The position numbers and the translations under genes are program-made. The notes under the pieces are model-generated. The model saw nothing but the letters and a program-made list of their open reading frames with translations, had not been told where the DNA came from and ran no database searches. Positions 9,119 to 18,465 of a stretch of DNA of 31,572 bases are shown in pieces. Source of the stretch: Trichomonas tenax (taxonomy: Eukaryota > Parabasalia > Trichomonadida > Trichomonadidae); NCBI GenBank assembly GCA_023091735.1, contig JALKBU010000597.1, positions 1 through 31,572 of the forward strand, given 5' to 3'. Position 1 is the first letter of the stretch, and the number at the start of each line of letters is the position of its first letter.

Positions 9119-9162
9119 GCTTGGCCACTCGAGGGCTTTGGAAGTCTCAGGCCGACCTCGCC
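9119..9162. repeat. 44-bp inverted repeat A (right)
   Basis: Reverse complement of 8064-8107. Here it is embedded in the centre. An ATG directly follows at 9163 and opens a 66-codon plus-strand frame to 9363. That frame has no recognised family, so I do not call it a gene. Confidence 0.9.
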
Positions 9163-9346
9163 ATGCATCGAATCATGCTTCTGTTGAATAGGCATCTGGA
9201 TGCATCTCTGCTAGATCACCAGGTCATCCTTCACTATGAGGCCACAACTACTCATAATGAAGTCTTCTTTGGCTTCCAACATGAGTTCAATCCATTTCAA
9301 CCTATTGACACTTTTCCATTTTTTCCCGCAAACATATCACTTTCCT

Positions 9347-9484
9347 TTATTTTGACATCCTGACTTTACACGTTAAAAGCAATTTACATGTCAGAAAAGC
9401 ACGTTGTTCTATTTTGTCCCAGTCCCGTTGCACTCCAAACCTAAGAAAACCAAGAAACTCGGTCGAAATTATCCATTCTTGCAT
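9347..9484 (-). CDS. Short mirror ORF sharing the 20-residue start
   Basis: 45 codons plus stop. The first 20 residues are the same as those of the plus-strand gene at 8459, because both come from the two copies of the arm. The remaining 25 residues come from the right end of the centre and are basic and Cys-containing. It has its own copy of the initiator. Too short to assign a function. It is best read as what the second promoter/start currently drives, or as a remnant of a longer gene. Confidence 0.35.
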   Translation of the reverse strand: MQEWIISTEFLGFLRFGVQRDWDKIEQRAFLTCKLLLTCKVRMSK

Positions 9485-9834
9485 GGTAAATATGAATTAT
9501 AAACGAATAATTTGAAGATAAAAATAGAAATTTAGTTAAAAATGAATTTCACAAAGAATATAAGGATCGAATTGAGAATCAAAATAATATAAATCAATAT
9601 ATAAAATGAAAGTAACATGAAAACATTATCTAATTCATGATTCATAATTAATTATGAATTTAATGATATATTAATAATTATGAGAATAAGTAATAAAATA
9701 AAAATAATCTTGTAATGAAAAATGTATCTGTGAAAAAATAAAAAATAGAAAAAAATAATGACTTTTTAATATCAAAAGTGAAAATGTAATGTGTATTAAA
9801 AATTGAATCAATAAGTGGGTTCTTGATAGGGCCT
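9426..9834. repeat. 409-bp inverted arm B (right)
   Basis: Reverse complement of 8109-8517 with about two visible mismatches (one at the outer end, one in the AT-rich part). Equal length means no indels. Confidence 0.95.
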
Positions 9835-10023
9835 ATCGCAAAGGGAAATAAAATGATTCATTTTTAAATTAGCTGAATTTCCTCAAATCTTAAAACTTTA
9901 GACAATTCTAGTAGGGCATATAAGGATATAAATGACAAAGTTGTAAAAACTTTTGTCTAAGAGTTTTAGAGAAAAATGATTTTAAAGTTGAATGTTTTTG
10001 AATGTGATTAAAAAATATCAGTT

Positions 10024-13000
10024 TTAAATATTCAGTAATTGAGAACTTAAATCAACTACATCATCAACATTTTGTGAGAGCGGAAGTGGGATTCCGAAGT
10101 AATCAATTGCAATTCTTGCAATTTCTTGCTTTTTACCATTCTCTTTGAGTGAAATAATGACGTTCTTGAGTTGCTTTGGAGATCTTATTGCTTTCACGAT
10201 TTGCTCGAATCTCTGAGTGCCAACAAACACGTGAGCTTCCTTGCGATCTATTATCTGATCAATTGCTCCCGGTGGCAGTTCTCCATCGTCATTCATCATC
10301 GAGTGAGCACGAGAAACAACTGATAGCTTCTTTGAAGCAAGACCGAAGCTCATATCTCCTGTTTCTTGGATTAACTTGAGTTCCATTTCTTCATCAAGAA
10401 GATCACTCCATAATCCAGCATTGTCTTTAAGAGCATCCTTACGCATCTTGAAGGCCGAGACAGCAAAATTATAGGCAATTTCTGGATTCATCATCTTGAT
10501 ATTTCTCAGTTGCTTGATAAATGTCATCATTAAGTAGAAATCTGCGCTCAATGATTGCCAATCTTGAGATATCTCGAGAAGTATCTTATTTGTTTCAATT
10601 TTTGCATTCGCTGATAAGAAACTGCGAGCAAAGATATCGCAGTAAGTGAATGGAATATCAGAAAACGACGAGAATGTCATGATTGCGTTATAGATTTCCT
10701 TGTTGTCTTTAGATTTAGAAATAAGCTGCAAGAATCTTGAAACTAACTCTTTCTTTTCTTCTTCTTTAATTAATTTCTTAGTTTCGAGGTTCTTGATTGT
10801 ATCAATGAACATATTAACGTTTTGCAATCCGCTCAAAATAAATGAAGAAACAATTTCAACAATCGGTTGTGAAAGTCTTGTTCTTGCAAATTCAGCCGCA
10901 TCAATATTATCAGTGTTGAGAATGAAGTTGAGAATATTTGCATCATTGATGTCAACACTCTCATTAATAACTTCTTTCTCTTTGCATTCAATGAATTTGG
11001 AAATGTTCTTTAGCTGGCAGTTCTTGATTGCTTCGTTGCAAATTGTCGACTTTTGGACTTTGTCACTCCATTTGTCAGACATCAAATAGTTGGCCATTGT
11101 TTTCTCAGAAACAGCAGTTCCCTTTGTGATCAAAGAAACTCCAAAATCAATATCGCTTTTCTCTAGAGCCAATTTTGCAAAGAAATCATTGATTTGCATG
11201 ATATCGATTTTCTCGATCTTCTTTGAGATTGCTTGTGCTTTCTTATATAATTCGTTGATGTTCTGAGTGTTCTTATGCTTAGATAAAACAGACAACAAAA
11301 GAGCTGATGGATCTTCTGCTGTATCGATTATGCTTGGTGTCATATTAGCATCCAAATCACTAAAAGCATCGTAAGCCATTAACTTGTTAAATAACTGTTT
11401 GACAATTGGTGGAGCGATGTCTTCTGGAATCATTCCAAGGTATTGGACAGCGCTGCTCAAGTTTTCGTCCTTTAAGCTGCACGATCTTGCATTTTTGATG
11501 CATTTCATGACTTGCTCTAATGCCATATCGATCTCCTTTGTGTTCGTTATCTCGACTTCAGACCATTCTCTCAATGCAAGCATTGCTTTGTATGTTGCAC
11601 TCTTTAGAGCTGCTTTAAACTCTGGTGTTGATTTACTCTTCATCATCTTCTTCGATAATGTTGTAAATGACTTCCATACAGCAAGCGTAAGCTTTGGATC
11701 GAGAATCAATTTATCAGCAACTGATAAAATCAAATCAGAAGTTTGTTTTTCAAGCATAACAGCGAAAGTTTCACTTTTAGCTGTTCTGTTGTAGAATTTG
11801 ATCATATTTAGAGTGTCTTGTGTATCCTCAGAGAGTTCCCATGTTGCTTCAATTGCATCAATGTTTGGCAGAGTTAAAAGAATTGTTGTTCTTTTGAGAA
11901 TTCGTTCTGCAAGAGTTTGTCTATTTGCAACGACACTCAAAATCATGGCAACACTTTTAATGCGATCAATCTCGGATTGTGTTTTGAGCATTGACGGATT
12001 TTGTGACAAAATTGAAAAACAAAGCTCAGAAATGATTGCTTCATTAATTATTTTCATGGCGTGATTCTTAATAATGTCAGCAGCTTCTTTTCCATTGGCA
12101 CAGTCTTTAATGAATAAAAGCAATTTCTCGTTATCACTCGTCATCATGAATTCCTTCAAACTCATTGTTTTCGCAGCTTCTGCGCACGAAGAAGAGACAA
12201 CAAAATTATCAAACAATATTGCATTATTCAGCATGTTATTGAGTTCGTTAAATCGATTTGCGCCAATTTTAAGAAGCTCTACAATAATATCCGTTTGTCC
12301 GATTCTTTCATCAATTTCGAATGCTCTATCTCTGAAGTATTGGACACTCTTTGGCATCAAACACTCATACTCAGATGGTGGAACAAATGGAGAAATAGAA
12401 TAAATTATTTCATCTTTTTCTTTTTGTGTGATTTCTTTTGTTTCAGTGAAAACGACTGCAATATCTTTAAATTGGCCTTGTTTTGCCCATGATTTGAGTA
12501 TTTGTTTCAAGTCGCAGCTCTTGAAGTCCTTCCACTCGGACTGTAAGAAGCTTGTGCGTGGAAGTTTGGTGAATATTCTTAATCTTTCTCGCATCGTTAT
12601 TAAATATTTATCATTCGGTCTAACTCTGAGACCTTCTGAGATCAAAGCTGTCTCTATATCAGTACTCATCGCAGGCGTTGTTGTGCAGAAGTTGTATACG
12701 TAGTCTTTATCTTTAATTAATCGCAAATGTTCATCAATTGTTCTGCGCGTTAATTCGTTGTTGTTGATGAAACTTTTATGATAAATATCGGGATCAAAGT
12801 TGTAAATTTCGAGGAGTTTTGCAGCTTCACTCCACATTGAATTTTCACAGCTACGCAAGTATAAATCATAGGGATCAACGGAGTTGAATTTAATAATGTC
12901 AAAATGCGTTTTCTTGTTAATTATATTTTGTGGATCGAACATTAAAAATCCTGAAGGGAGATAACGCAAGACACAGTTTGGCTTTATGTTTTTGGATCTA

Positions 13001-13800
13001 ATTCTAGCTCCAGTTTTATCGTAGAATGAAATTGTGCCATAAGTGTTTAATGTGAGGTAAAAATCATCTTTCCATGGCAATACTTGGGTGGATCCTGTAG
13101 TGTTGAATACAGATGGTTTGTTGAATCCATCATCTTTCGATAAAATAGTAACAGTATTTTGATTATCGAGAATATAAACTTTATTTCCGGAAACTGAGAC
13201 CGCAATATCTTTAATTGCTTCGAACGTAACTTCTAGGTTAATAGAATTTCGCTGTTTATCTAATATAAATAAAGACTTAGAACCTAAACATAAAATATTT
13301 TGTGAATATGACAAATTTGTCCATTCTGGTATCTTTATTGGTTGCAATTCTGAATTTTCTAGGAAATGAATATGTGTTTTTGAAATGCCGATAAGATTTT
13401 CATTGATAATTGCTATTCGAATGATTTTGTGTTGATTTTGCAACGATCCATTATATGTAAAGCTTTTGCTGTAGTATTTTATTTCTTTTTCTGATAGTAA
13501 AACGATTGAATCTTTCTTAGATGAAAATGCAATATCCAAAAAATTGTCAGCAACGCTGAAAAATGTAGAATTTCCATCGGACAACGATATTTTGTATAGT
13601 TGCGCACCGATTAATATAAAGCAAAAGCTTAAATCGTCGCTATACGCAAATTTAAAAACATCATTCCACGTTATTTGAGCACTTGAAGTGAAAATACTCT
13701 TAATAATGGAATATATGGAGGATCCTGAAGTAATTTCCTCTAAAGAAAAAGCTCCAAAGTCTTTCTTTAGAGGAATTTCATCATAATCAATTTCATTCAT
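10024..13800 (-). CDS. NBAS/Sec39-like vesicle tethering subunit
   Basis: 1258 residues. The first ~300 are short strand-rich repeats, read as a degenerate beta-propeller. The remainder is almost all helical. The junction DPYDLYLRSCE (309-319) followed by W-EAAKLLEIYNFDPD resembles the start of the helical part in NBAS, ROD and Vps-type proteins. At about 401-484 a run RERLRIFTKL, LQSEWKDFKSCDLKQILK, then SPFVPPSEYECLMP closely follows NBAS just before and inside the Sec39 domain (family pattern L-R-L-F, later NFPETTSPHEY-LLP). NBAS/Sec39 is a subunit of the NRZ/Dsl1 complex that tethers Golgi-derived COPI vesicles at the ER. Human NBAS is about twice as long and yeast Sec39 about half. Alternatives are the related kinetochore/tether protein ROD (KNTC1) or another propeller-solenoid coat protein. 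Confidence 0.6.
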   Translation of the reverse strand: MNEIDYDEIPLKKDFGAFSLEEITSGSSIYSIIKSIFTSSAQITWNDVFKFAYSDDLSFCFILIGAQLYKISLSDGNSTFFSVADNFLDIAFSSKKDSIVLLSEKEIKYYSKSFTYNGSLQNQHKIIRIAIINENLIGISKTHIHFLENSELQPIKIPEWTNLSYSQNILCLGSKSLFILDKQRNSINLEVTFEAIKDIAVSVSGNKVYILDNQNTVTILSKDDGFNKPSVFNTTGSTQVLPWKDDFYLTLNTYGTISFYDKTGARIRSKNIKPNCVLRYLPSGFLMFDPQNIINKKTHFDIIKFNSVDPYDLYLRSCENSMWSEAAKLLEIYNFDPDIYHKSFINNNELTRRTIDEHLRLIKDKDYVYNFCTTTPAMSTDIETALISEGLRVRPNDKYLITMRERLRIFTKLPRTSFLQSEWKDFKSCDLKQILKSWAKQGQFKDIAVVFTETKEITQKEKDEIIYSISPFVPPSEYECLMPKSVQYFRDRAFEIDERIGQTDIIVELLKIGANRFNELNNMLNNAILFDNFVVSSSCAEAAKTMSLKEFMMTSDNEKLLLFIKDCANGKEAADIIKNHAMKIINEAIISELCFSILSQNPSMLKTQSEIDRIKSVAMILSVVANRQTLAERILKRTTILLTLPNIDAIEATWELSEDTQDTLNMIKFYNRTAKSETFAVMLEKQTSDLILSVADKLILDPKLTLAVWKSFTTLSKKMMKSKSTPEFKAALKSATYKAMLALREWSEVEITNTKEIDMALEQVMKCIKNARSCSLKDENLSSAVQYLGMIPEDIAPPIVKQLFNKLMAYDAFSDLDANMTPSIIDTAEDPSALLLSVLSKHKNTQNINELYKKAQAISKKIEKIDIMQINDFFAKLALEKSDIDFGVSLITKGTAVSEKTMANYLMSDKWSDKVQKSTICNEAIKNCQLKNISKFIECKEKEVINESVDINDANILNFILNTDNIDAAEFARTRLSQPIVEIVSSFILSGLQNVNMFIDTIKNLETKKLIKEEEKKELVSRFLQLISKSKDNKEIYNAIMTFSSFSDIPFTYCDIFARSFLSANAKIETNKILLEISQDWQSLSADFYLMMTFIKQLRNIKMMNPEIAYNFAVSAFKMRKDALKDNAGLWSDLLDEEMELKLIQETGDMSFGLASKKLSVVSRAHSMMNDDGELPPGAIDQIIDRKEAHVFVGTQRFEQIVKAIRSPKQLKNVIISLKENGKKQEIARIAIDYFGIPLPLSQNVDDVVDLSSQLLNI

Positions 13801-14495
13801 ATAATAATTTACAATGTCAAAATGTCAGATTTTTTAACATCGAAAAAATTGCAATTAAAAAGATATAGAAGAATATATTCAAGACATTTTAATTACATTT
13901 CATTATTTTATATAACAAAAAGCAGAATATAGTTTAATAAAGAACTAAAACAAAAGGATTATCTGGAAATTCGAAATTTATTTCATTCAACAAACTCAAT
14001 ATCCGACTAATTACTAATGAAATATATTCAGAATATCTATTATATCAAAAACATATTTTCTAATATATAATATACTAATTCATGTATTAATAATTAATAT
14101 TCATCGAATTATAAGTAATAATCTGTTATAATATCATTCAATGAAGGAAAGTTTTAGTTTTGATATGCTAAGAGTCAATGCTAACCTTGATAATAATGCT
14201 TTTTTTAGAATTTTAGTTTTGGAAAAATACAAAAGGTAGTAGATTCAATCCCAGACGATATTATTTTTTAAATTGTAAAGATAAAAGTGCCAATTTTGCA
14301 CAAGTTTTATTATGTTTAAAAATTACTCTAGTTTTACATAAACATTTAAGCATTATTATAAAACAATGTTATATAGTAGCTATAGGATATAATGCTAAAG
14401 CATCAAAGGAATAAAATCAATTTGTGAAGAGTTAAGACGTTTTTAAGTGAAATATGAATTTTGTAAAATTAGGTTTTTTAAATTCAAAATTTTTA
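13801..14495. other. Intergenic between divergent genes
   Basis: About 0.7 kb, strongly AT-rich, between the starts of the NBAS-like gene and the GAF-PDE gene. It must contain both promoters. I see no clear initiator, repeat or RNA gene. Confidence 0.5.
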
Positions 14496-17400
14496 ATGCG
14501 CAGTTCGCGATTGGATCCATTGGCGAGCACGCAGCCAATTATATCTAATCCGCAAGAACCTTATTTCAAAGTTGATCCATATTACGTCGTTCCAACTGCA
14601 CGATCTACGACTTCAAGGATCGAATCTCCTTCACGAAACCAGAACTCTAAAAAAGGATTCTCACAGACACAGAACTTATCTCGGACAGTCAAAACTGCGA
14701 TTCCTGTGATAAGAAACAGATTAATTCCAGAAGAAAAACCAGATATTCCTATTTTACCATCAAGAGTCACAAAAGAACAAGTCATTCAAGAATTAAATAC
14801 AACTATCGACACATTTTTCTCAAAATTGCACATCAAAACATTTAGAAATGAAATAGAAAGCTTTGTCCAAGAAAATATCACGTCAAACAACGTCGTTTAC
14901 TGGGAAGAAATAACTTCGCTCTGCAGATTATATTCATATAAATACAAAATTTCTGTGAATCACGAAGATACTTTAATTGGTTCTTCTTTTTTCAACTACA
15001 CAGTACAAAACATTCCAGTTGCAGGGGAACACTATAATTGGAGGCCTGAATTGGATGGAAGAATAGTTAATGAAAAAGGTCCACTTTTAATTTTCCAATT
15101 GCGTGATTTTGATGGCTCTATCACAGGACTAATCGAAATACAAAAGAAATTTGCGGATCCTGAACCTAATTTTCGAGATTTACAGTTTATATCAATATTA
15201 CAACAGAAATTTGAACTATTTTCTCGATTTTTCCAACGTCCAAATCTTAGCAATCACTTATTCGACATGTTTCCAGTTATGTCAATCGAACAATTTCTTT
15301 CTGTTTATTCAACGAAAATGAAAGAAATTTTTCATTGCGTTGATGCTGAAATTTGGGATTTTACTGATAAACAGAAACCAAAGCAATACAAGAATGGATC
15401 CATAAAAGAAATATCCACAAATGAACTTGGTGTTGCTGGATATGTTGCATCAAAAGGCCAACTTTATAACACATTTTCTGTCAAGAGAGAAGGCTGCTAC
15501 AACTTGTTGATTGACGGACAGAATGATATGCCTTTCATGGGCTCTTTTTATAATGGCTTAGTTATACTGATTCGCGGATGCACAACGAAGCCAATTTTCA
15601 CATCAGAAGACGAATATATGCTTGATACAATCACTCCACCAGTTATTACGTTTTTCATCAATGCAAGAAAATACTCCGAAAATCCAAATGCCGAACCAGG
15701 ACTCGATTTATTGCGTGGAATACAGAAATTCCTTCCTGTATACAATGTCAAGCGTTCTCTAGTTGGAATGCTCGAGGAAGCGATGATGGAGATCCAGAAG
15801 ATATCATTATCAGATCGCGTAACATTCCTCAAAGTGAACGAAGATAGATTAGAGAGCGCTTATTTCTCAGGATCAAGAAAACCAATTAAAATGAAAATAG
15901 GAGAAGGCATTGCTGGTTATGTCGCTCAAACAGGTCAAGAGCTGAACCTCTCGAACGCAATGGATTCTCCTTTCTTCAATCCATCGATTGATGAAATGAC
16001 AGGTTATAAGACGAAGACATTATTGTCAACACCAATCATTAACACATTCGGTGAAGTTCACGGAGTTATTCAACTGATCAACAAAATGGACAACATGCCT
16101 TTCTCTAAGCGTGATTCACTGATTGCCACTGTATACGGAACACTCTGCACATATATGATTCACAATCAGTATCTTCAGGATCAAAATTTGGATTTGCAAA
16201 AGAGAATTGATATGATATCTAAGGCAACTCCTTCGCTCGAAGATGTCGATGGGTCTATCAAAGAGCTCTGCAGAGTCGCCCGCTTATGCACAGATTGCAT
16301 GGGTGTTACTGTGTATCTGTTCAACAACGCGAGAGGCATCGTCGAACTTGCAGGCCACGACGGACACTTTAAGCCGAAATTCAGCGGTAAAGGTGCTGTT
16401 GATTACTGCCTGAAGAACAACAAGTCGATGATCATTAATGATACTTTCCACGAAGCCATTGTTCATGATTCTTCTGATCGTGGTAAGAGAAACATTCTTC
16501 TCGTTCCTATCATTGCCGATGGATCACAGATAGGATGCGTTGAAGCCTGCAACAAACATGGAAACTTTACGCAAATAGATATGAACACTCTCGCATGCAT
16601 AGCAAACATTGTTTCCACGAGTGTCACGCAGAGAAGTATGATGAACGTTATCGAACATGGAAGATCTCAGTTGACTATTTCGCACTTCATCAATCGTGAT
16701 GAAATTGGAAAGAGTATTATTCCTGCTTCTTTCACAGACAAAGTTGACATCAATGTCAATGAATATAAGGCTTACGAGAGAACTCCTGAAGAATTAATTT
16801 CAACTGTGTTCGAGATTTACAATCAGTTGAATCTTCTCACGAATATCAAATGCGATGATTTCTTCACATTTTTGTTGAGCATCAGAGCCAGCTACAATCA
16901 ACTCGGCTACCACAGCTGGGTTAAGTGCGTCTCTATTGCACAGTTTGTTTACAGAGTTTTATCATCTTCGCATGATGTTTTCAGCAAAGTTGAAATAATT
17001 TCATTAATCATCGCATCATTGCTCGTTTATTCAGGACATGACGGCACAAATGATTCATTCCATAAGAGGCTCATGACAACACAAGCTATTATTGCTGGAT
17101 CTAGACCAGTTCACGTTCACATTGCTTTAACAAAGGCAATCCACGTTTTAATGAAATTCAAGTCTAAATTATTCAGTGCAGATGATATTGAAAATATTGT
17201 TAAATCGATTGTCACATTCATTATGTCTCAAGAGAACATCAACACATCTATTGAGGAACTTGCCAAAGTCATTGATGCACATCAGTTCGATATCACATGT
17301 GAAAGTCATAGACAGCTCTTCCTCCAGTGCTTCTTCAACATGTGCTTGTATGATGAGTTCGCACGATCGAATGAGATTGCTGACAAATGGGAGTATCTCT

Positions 17401-17636
17401 ACTCTCTTGAGATCTTCTCACTTGGTACTCGCGAAGTCGAGAATAAATTAACATACTCTTCAAAGCACAATTGCCAGGAATTGTATGTTAAGAAGCAATG
17501 CGTTCTTGAGAGAATGAATTCATTGGAAAGATTGTTCAAAGTCGTCTGTGCAGCACCAATTAAAGATATCAATCACATCGGCCTTATTGGTCCATTGTTC
17601 GACAGAAATAAGCAGTTCTTCCAACAAGGACCTTAA
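14496..17636 (+). CDS. GAF-array protein with degenerate PDE domain
   Basis: 1046 residues from the ATG at 14496. The frame also has an ATG at 14454, but the 14 codons between are AT-rich like noncoding DNA. After a ~90-residue disordered start come GAF-like units at about 95-255 and 260-390 (weak), 419-556 (strong) and 581-711 (good). A class I cyclic-nucleotide phosphodiesterase fold spans about 760-1025. The third GAF keeps an NKFD-type signature (N529, K530, F536, D540) used by PDE GAF domains for cyclic nucleotide binding. In the catalytic domain YHNWRHA reads YHSWVKC: the acid His806 stays but the metal His is Lys810. HDxDH reads VYSGH (844-848), and the late ACDL Asp is Leu951. GTN-SF after HDxDH is retained, so the alignment is firm. 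Likely a cyclic-nucleotide-responsive regulator without PDE activity. Confidence 0.85.
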   Translation: MRSSRLDPLASTQPIISNPQEPYFKVDPYYVVPTARSTTSRIESPSRNQNSKKGFSQTQNLSRTVKTAIPVIRNRLIPEEKPDIPILPSRVTKEQVIQELNTTIDTFFSKLHIKTFRNEIESFVQENITSNNVVYWEEITSLCRLYSYKYKISVNHEDTLIGSSFFNYTVQNIPVAGEHYNWRPELDGRIVNEKGPLLIFQLRDFDGSITGLIEIQKKFADPEPNFRDLQFISILQQKFELFSRFFQRPNLSNHLFDMFPVMSIEQFLSVYSTKMKEIFHCVDAEIWDFTDKQKPKQYKNGSIKEISTNELGVAGYVASKGQLYNTFSVKREGCYNLLIDGQNDMPFMGSFYNGLVILIRGCTTKPIFTSEDEYMLDTITPPVITFFINARKYSENPNAEPGLDLLRGIQKFLPVYNVKRSLVGMLEEAMMEIQKISLSDRVTFLKVNEDRLESAYFSGSRKPIKMKIGEGIAGYVAQTGQELNLSNAMDSPFFNPSIDEMTGYKTKTLLSTPIINTFGEVHGVIQLINKMDNMPFSKRDSLIATVYGTLCTYMIHNQYLQDQNLDLQKRIDMISKATPSLEDVDGSIKELCRVARLCTDCMGVTVYLFNNARGIVELAGHDGHFKPKFSGKGAVDYCLKNNKSMIINDTFHEAIVHDSSDRGKRNILLVPIIADGSQIGCVEACNKHGNFTQIDMNTLACIANIVSTSVTQRSMMNVIEHGRSQLTISHFINRDEIGKSIIPASFTDKVDINVNEYKAYERTPEELISTVFEIYNQLNLLTNIKCDDFFTFLLSIRASYNQLGYHSWVKCVSIAQFVYRVLSSSHDVFSKVEIISLIIASLLVYSGHDGTNDSFHKRLMTTQAIIAGSRPVHVHIALTKAIHVLMKFKSKLFSADDIENIVKSIVTFIMSQENINTSIEELAKVIDAHQFDITCESHRQLFLQCFFNMCLYDEFARSNEIADKWEYLYSLEIFSLGTREVENKLTYSSKHNCQELYVKKQCVLERMNSLERLFKVVCAAPIKDINHIGLIGPLFDRNKQFFQQGP

Positions 17637-17855
17637 AATAAATTGTTATTTTTATGTATTGTTTATTCAATTCACATAATTTTTTATCTTTCTTTGATTT
17701 CCTATAAAAGGTTCACATATTTCATGTATTTCAAGCTAATAAAGATAATAAGATAGTTTTTGATGACACCAAATATATTAGATCAAATTTTTCACTGTGT
17801 TTGAAACCGTTGCAGTAAAGAATTTGATAATTTATGAAAAGTCATACTGAATCAC
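17637..17855. other. 3' region of the GAF-PDE gene
   Basis: AT-rich DNA following the stop codon. It includes AATAAA-like words at the stop. No other feature. Confidence 0.4.
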
Positions 17856-18320
17856 ACTATGAATGGTATCAAATATAAAAAAGAATGAAATCTTATTTGT
17901 TCAAATGCTGTATTTATCAAATCCCAGTTCACGAACAGTGCTTGTTCTAAAAATTATAGAGAAAAATACTGTGAACACAATATAACAAAAAAGATATTCT
18001 CAATTTCAATCTAGTGTTGAGATTATCATATTCTAGTTTCCACACAGTATCTATACGAAAAGAAGTATTGAAGCATATTGTGAACTAAACATATCATAAT
18101 CATTATTTTCAATTTAAAACAAATGCAGAAAATATCAAATTGTAACTTATAACTAGTTCCTGCAATAAAAGTTGTATTGAAATATACTGTGATCACAACA
18201 AATTAAAGGCAATATTTTCAATTTCATACAAATGTTGTAATTATCAAATAGTAGTGTAATTATAGCATATGATTGGAGAGTAATGATGAAAGACACTGTG
18301 ATGAACCAATAAAAAGTTAA
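17856..18320. repeat. Degenerate 109-bp tandem repeat
   Basis: Units start with A(C/T)TGTGA at 17968, 18077, 18186 and 18295, exactly 109 bases apart each time. A more diverged unit begins near 17856 (ACTATG). Inside each unit TCAATTT recurs at +33, and a run like CAAATGNTG..A.TATCAAAT near +50 is shared. Units 1-3 align without gaps over their first half but have drifted strongly. The last unit fades out after about 25 bases. It occupies most of the upstream region of the coiled-coil gene at 18466. Confidence 0.75.
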
Positions 18321-18465
18321 TATGAAAATAAAAGAATAAAAATCAAAGGGATATAACACACAAGATTTTAAAATCATAATATATAGCTAAAAGCATTGCT
18401 AAATATAAAGTAAAAACACAAAATCTCAATGATAACGAATTAACGAAGAAAAAACCAAAAAAATA

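Larger units (their letters stand above)
8064..9834. mobile_element. Inverted-arm cassette, possible transposon or invertible segment
   Basis: Two 409-bp arms in inverted orientation (8109-8517 and 9426-9834) enclose a 908-bp centre. The arms are of equal length and differ at only about two positions I can see. Long terminal inverted repeats recall Mutator-like or similar DNA transposons, but I see no transposase. No clear target-site duplication flanks the arms: the left flank is GGCCAAGCC, the right flank ATCGCAAAG. The arms carry a promoter and start codon reading inward. A recent inverted duplication is the main alternative. Confidence 0.6.

Noticed and set aside
9163..9363. 66-codon plus-strand frame in the cassette centre
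   Set aside because: No family, no initiator, and it overlaps the mirror ORF. Kept only as a remark.
10176..12703. Several plus-strand open frames of 65-136 codons
   Set aside because: They lie antisense to the long NBAS-like gene and have no independent domain or initiator. Shadows of its codon use.
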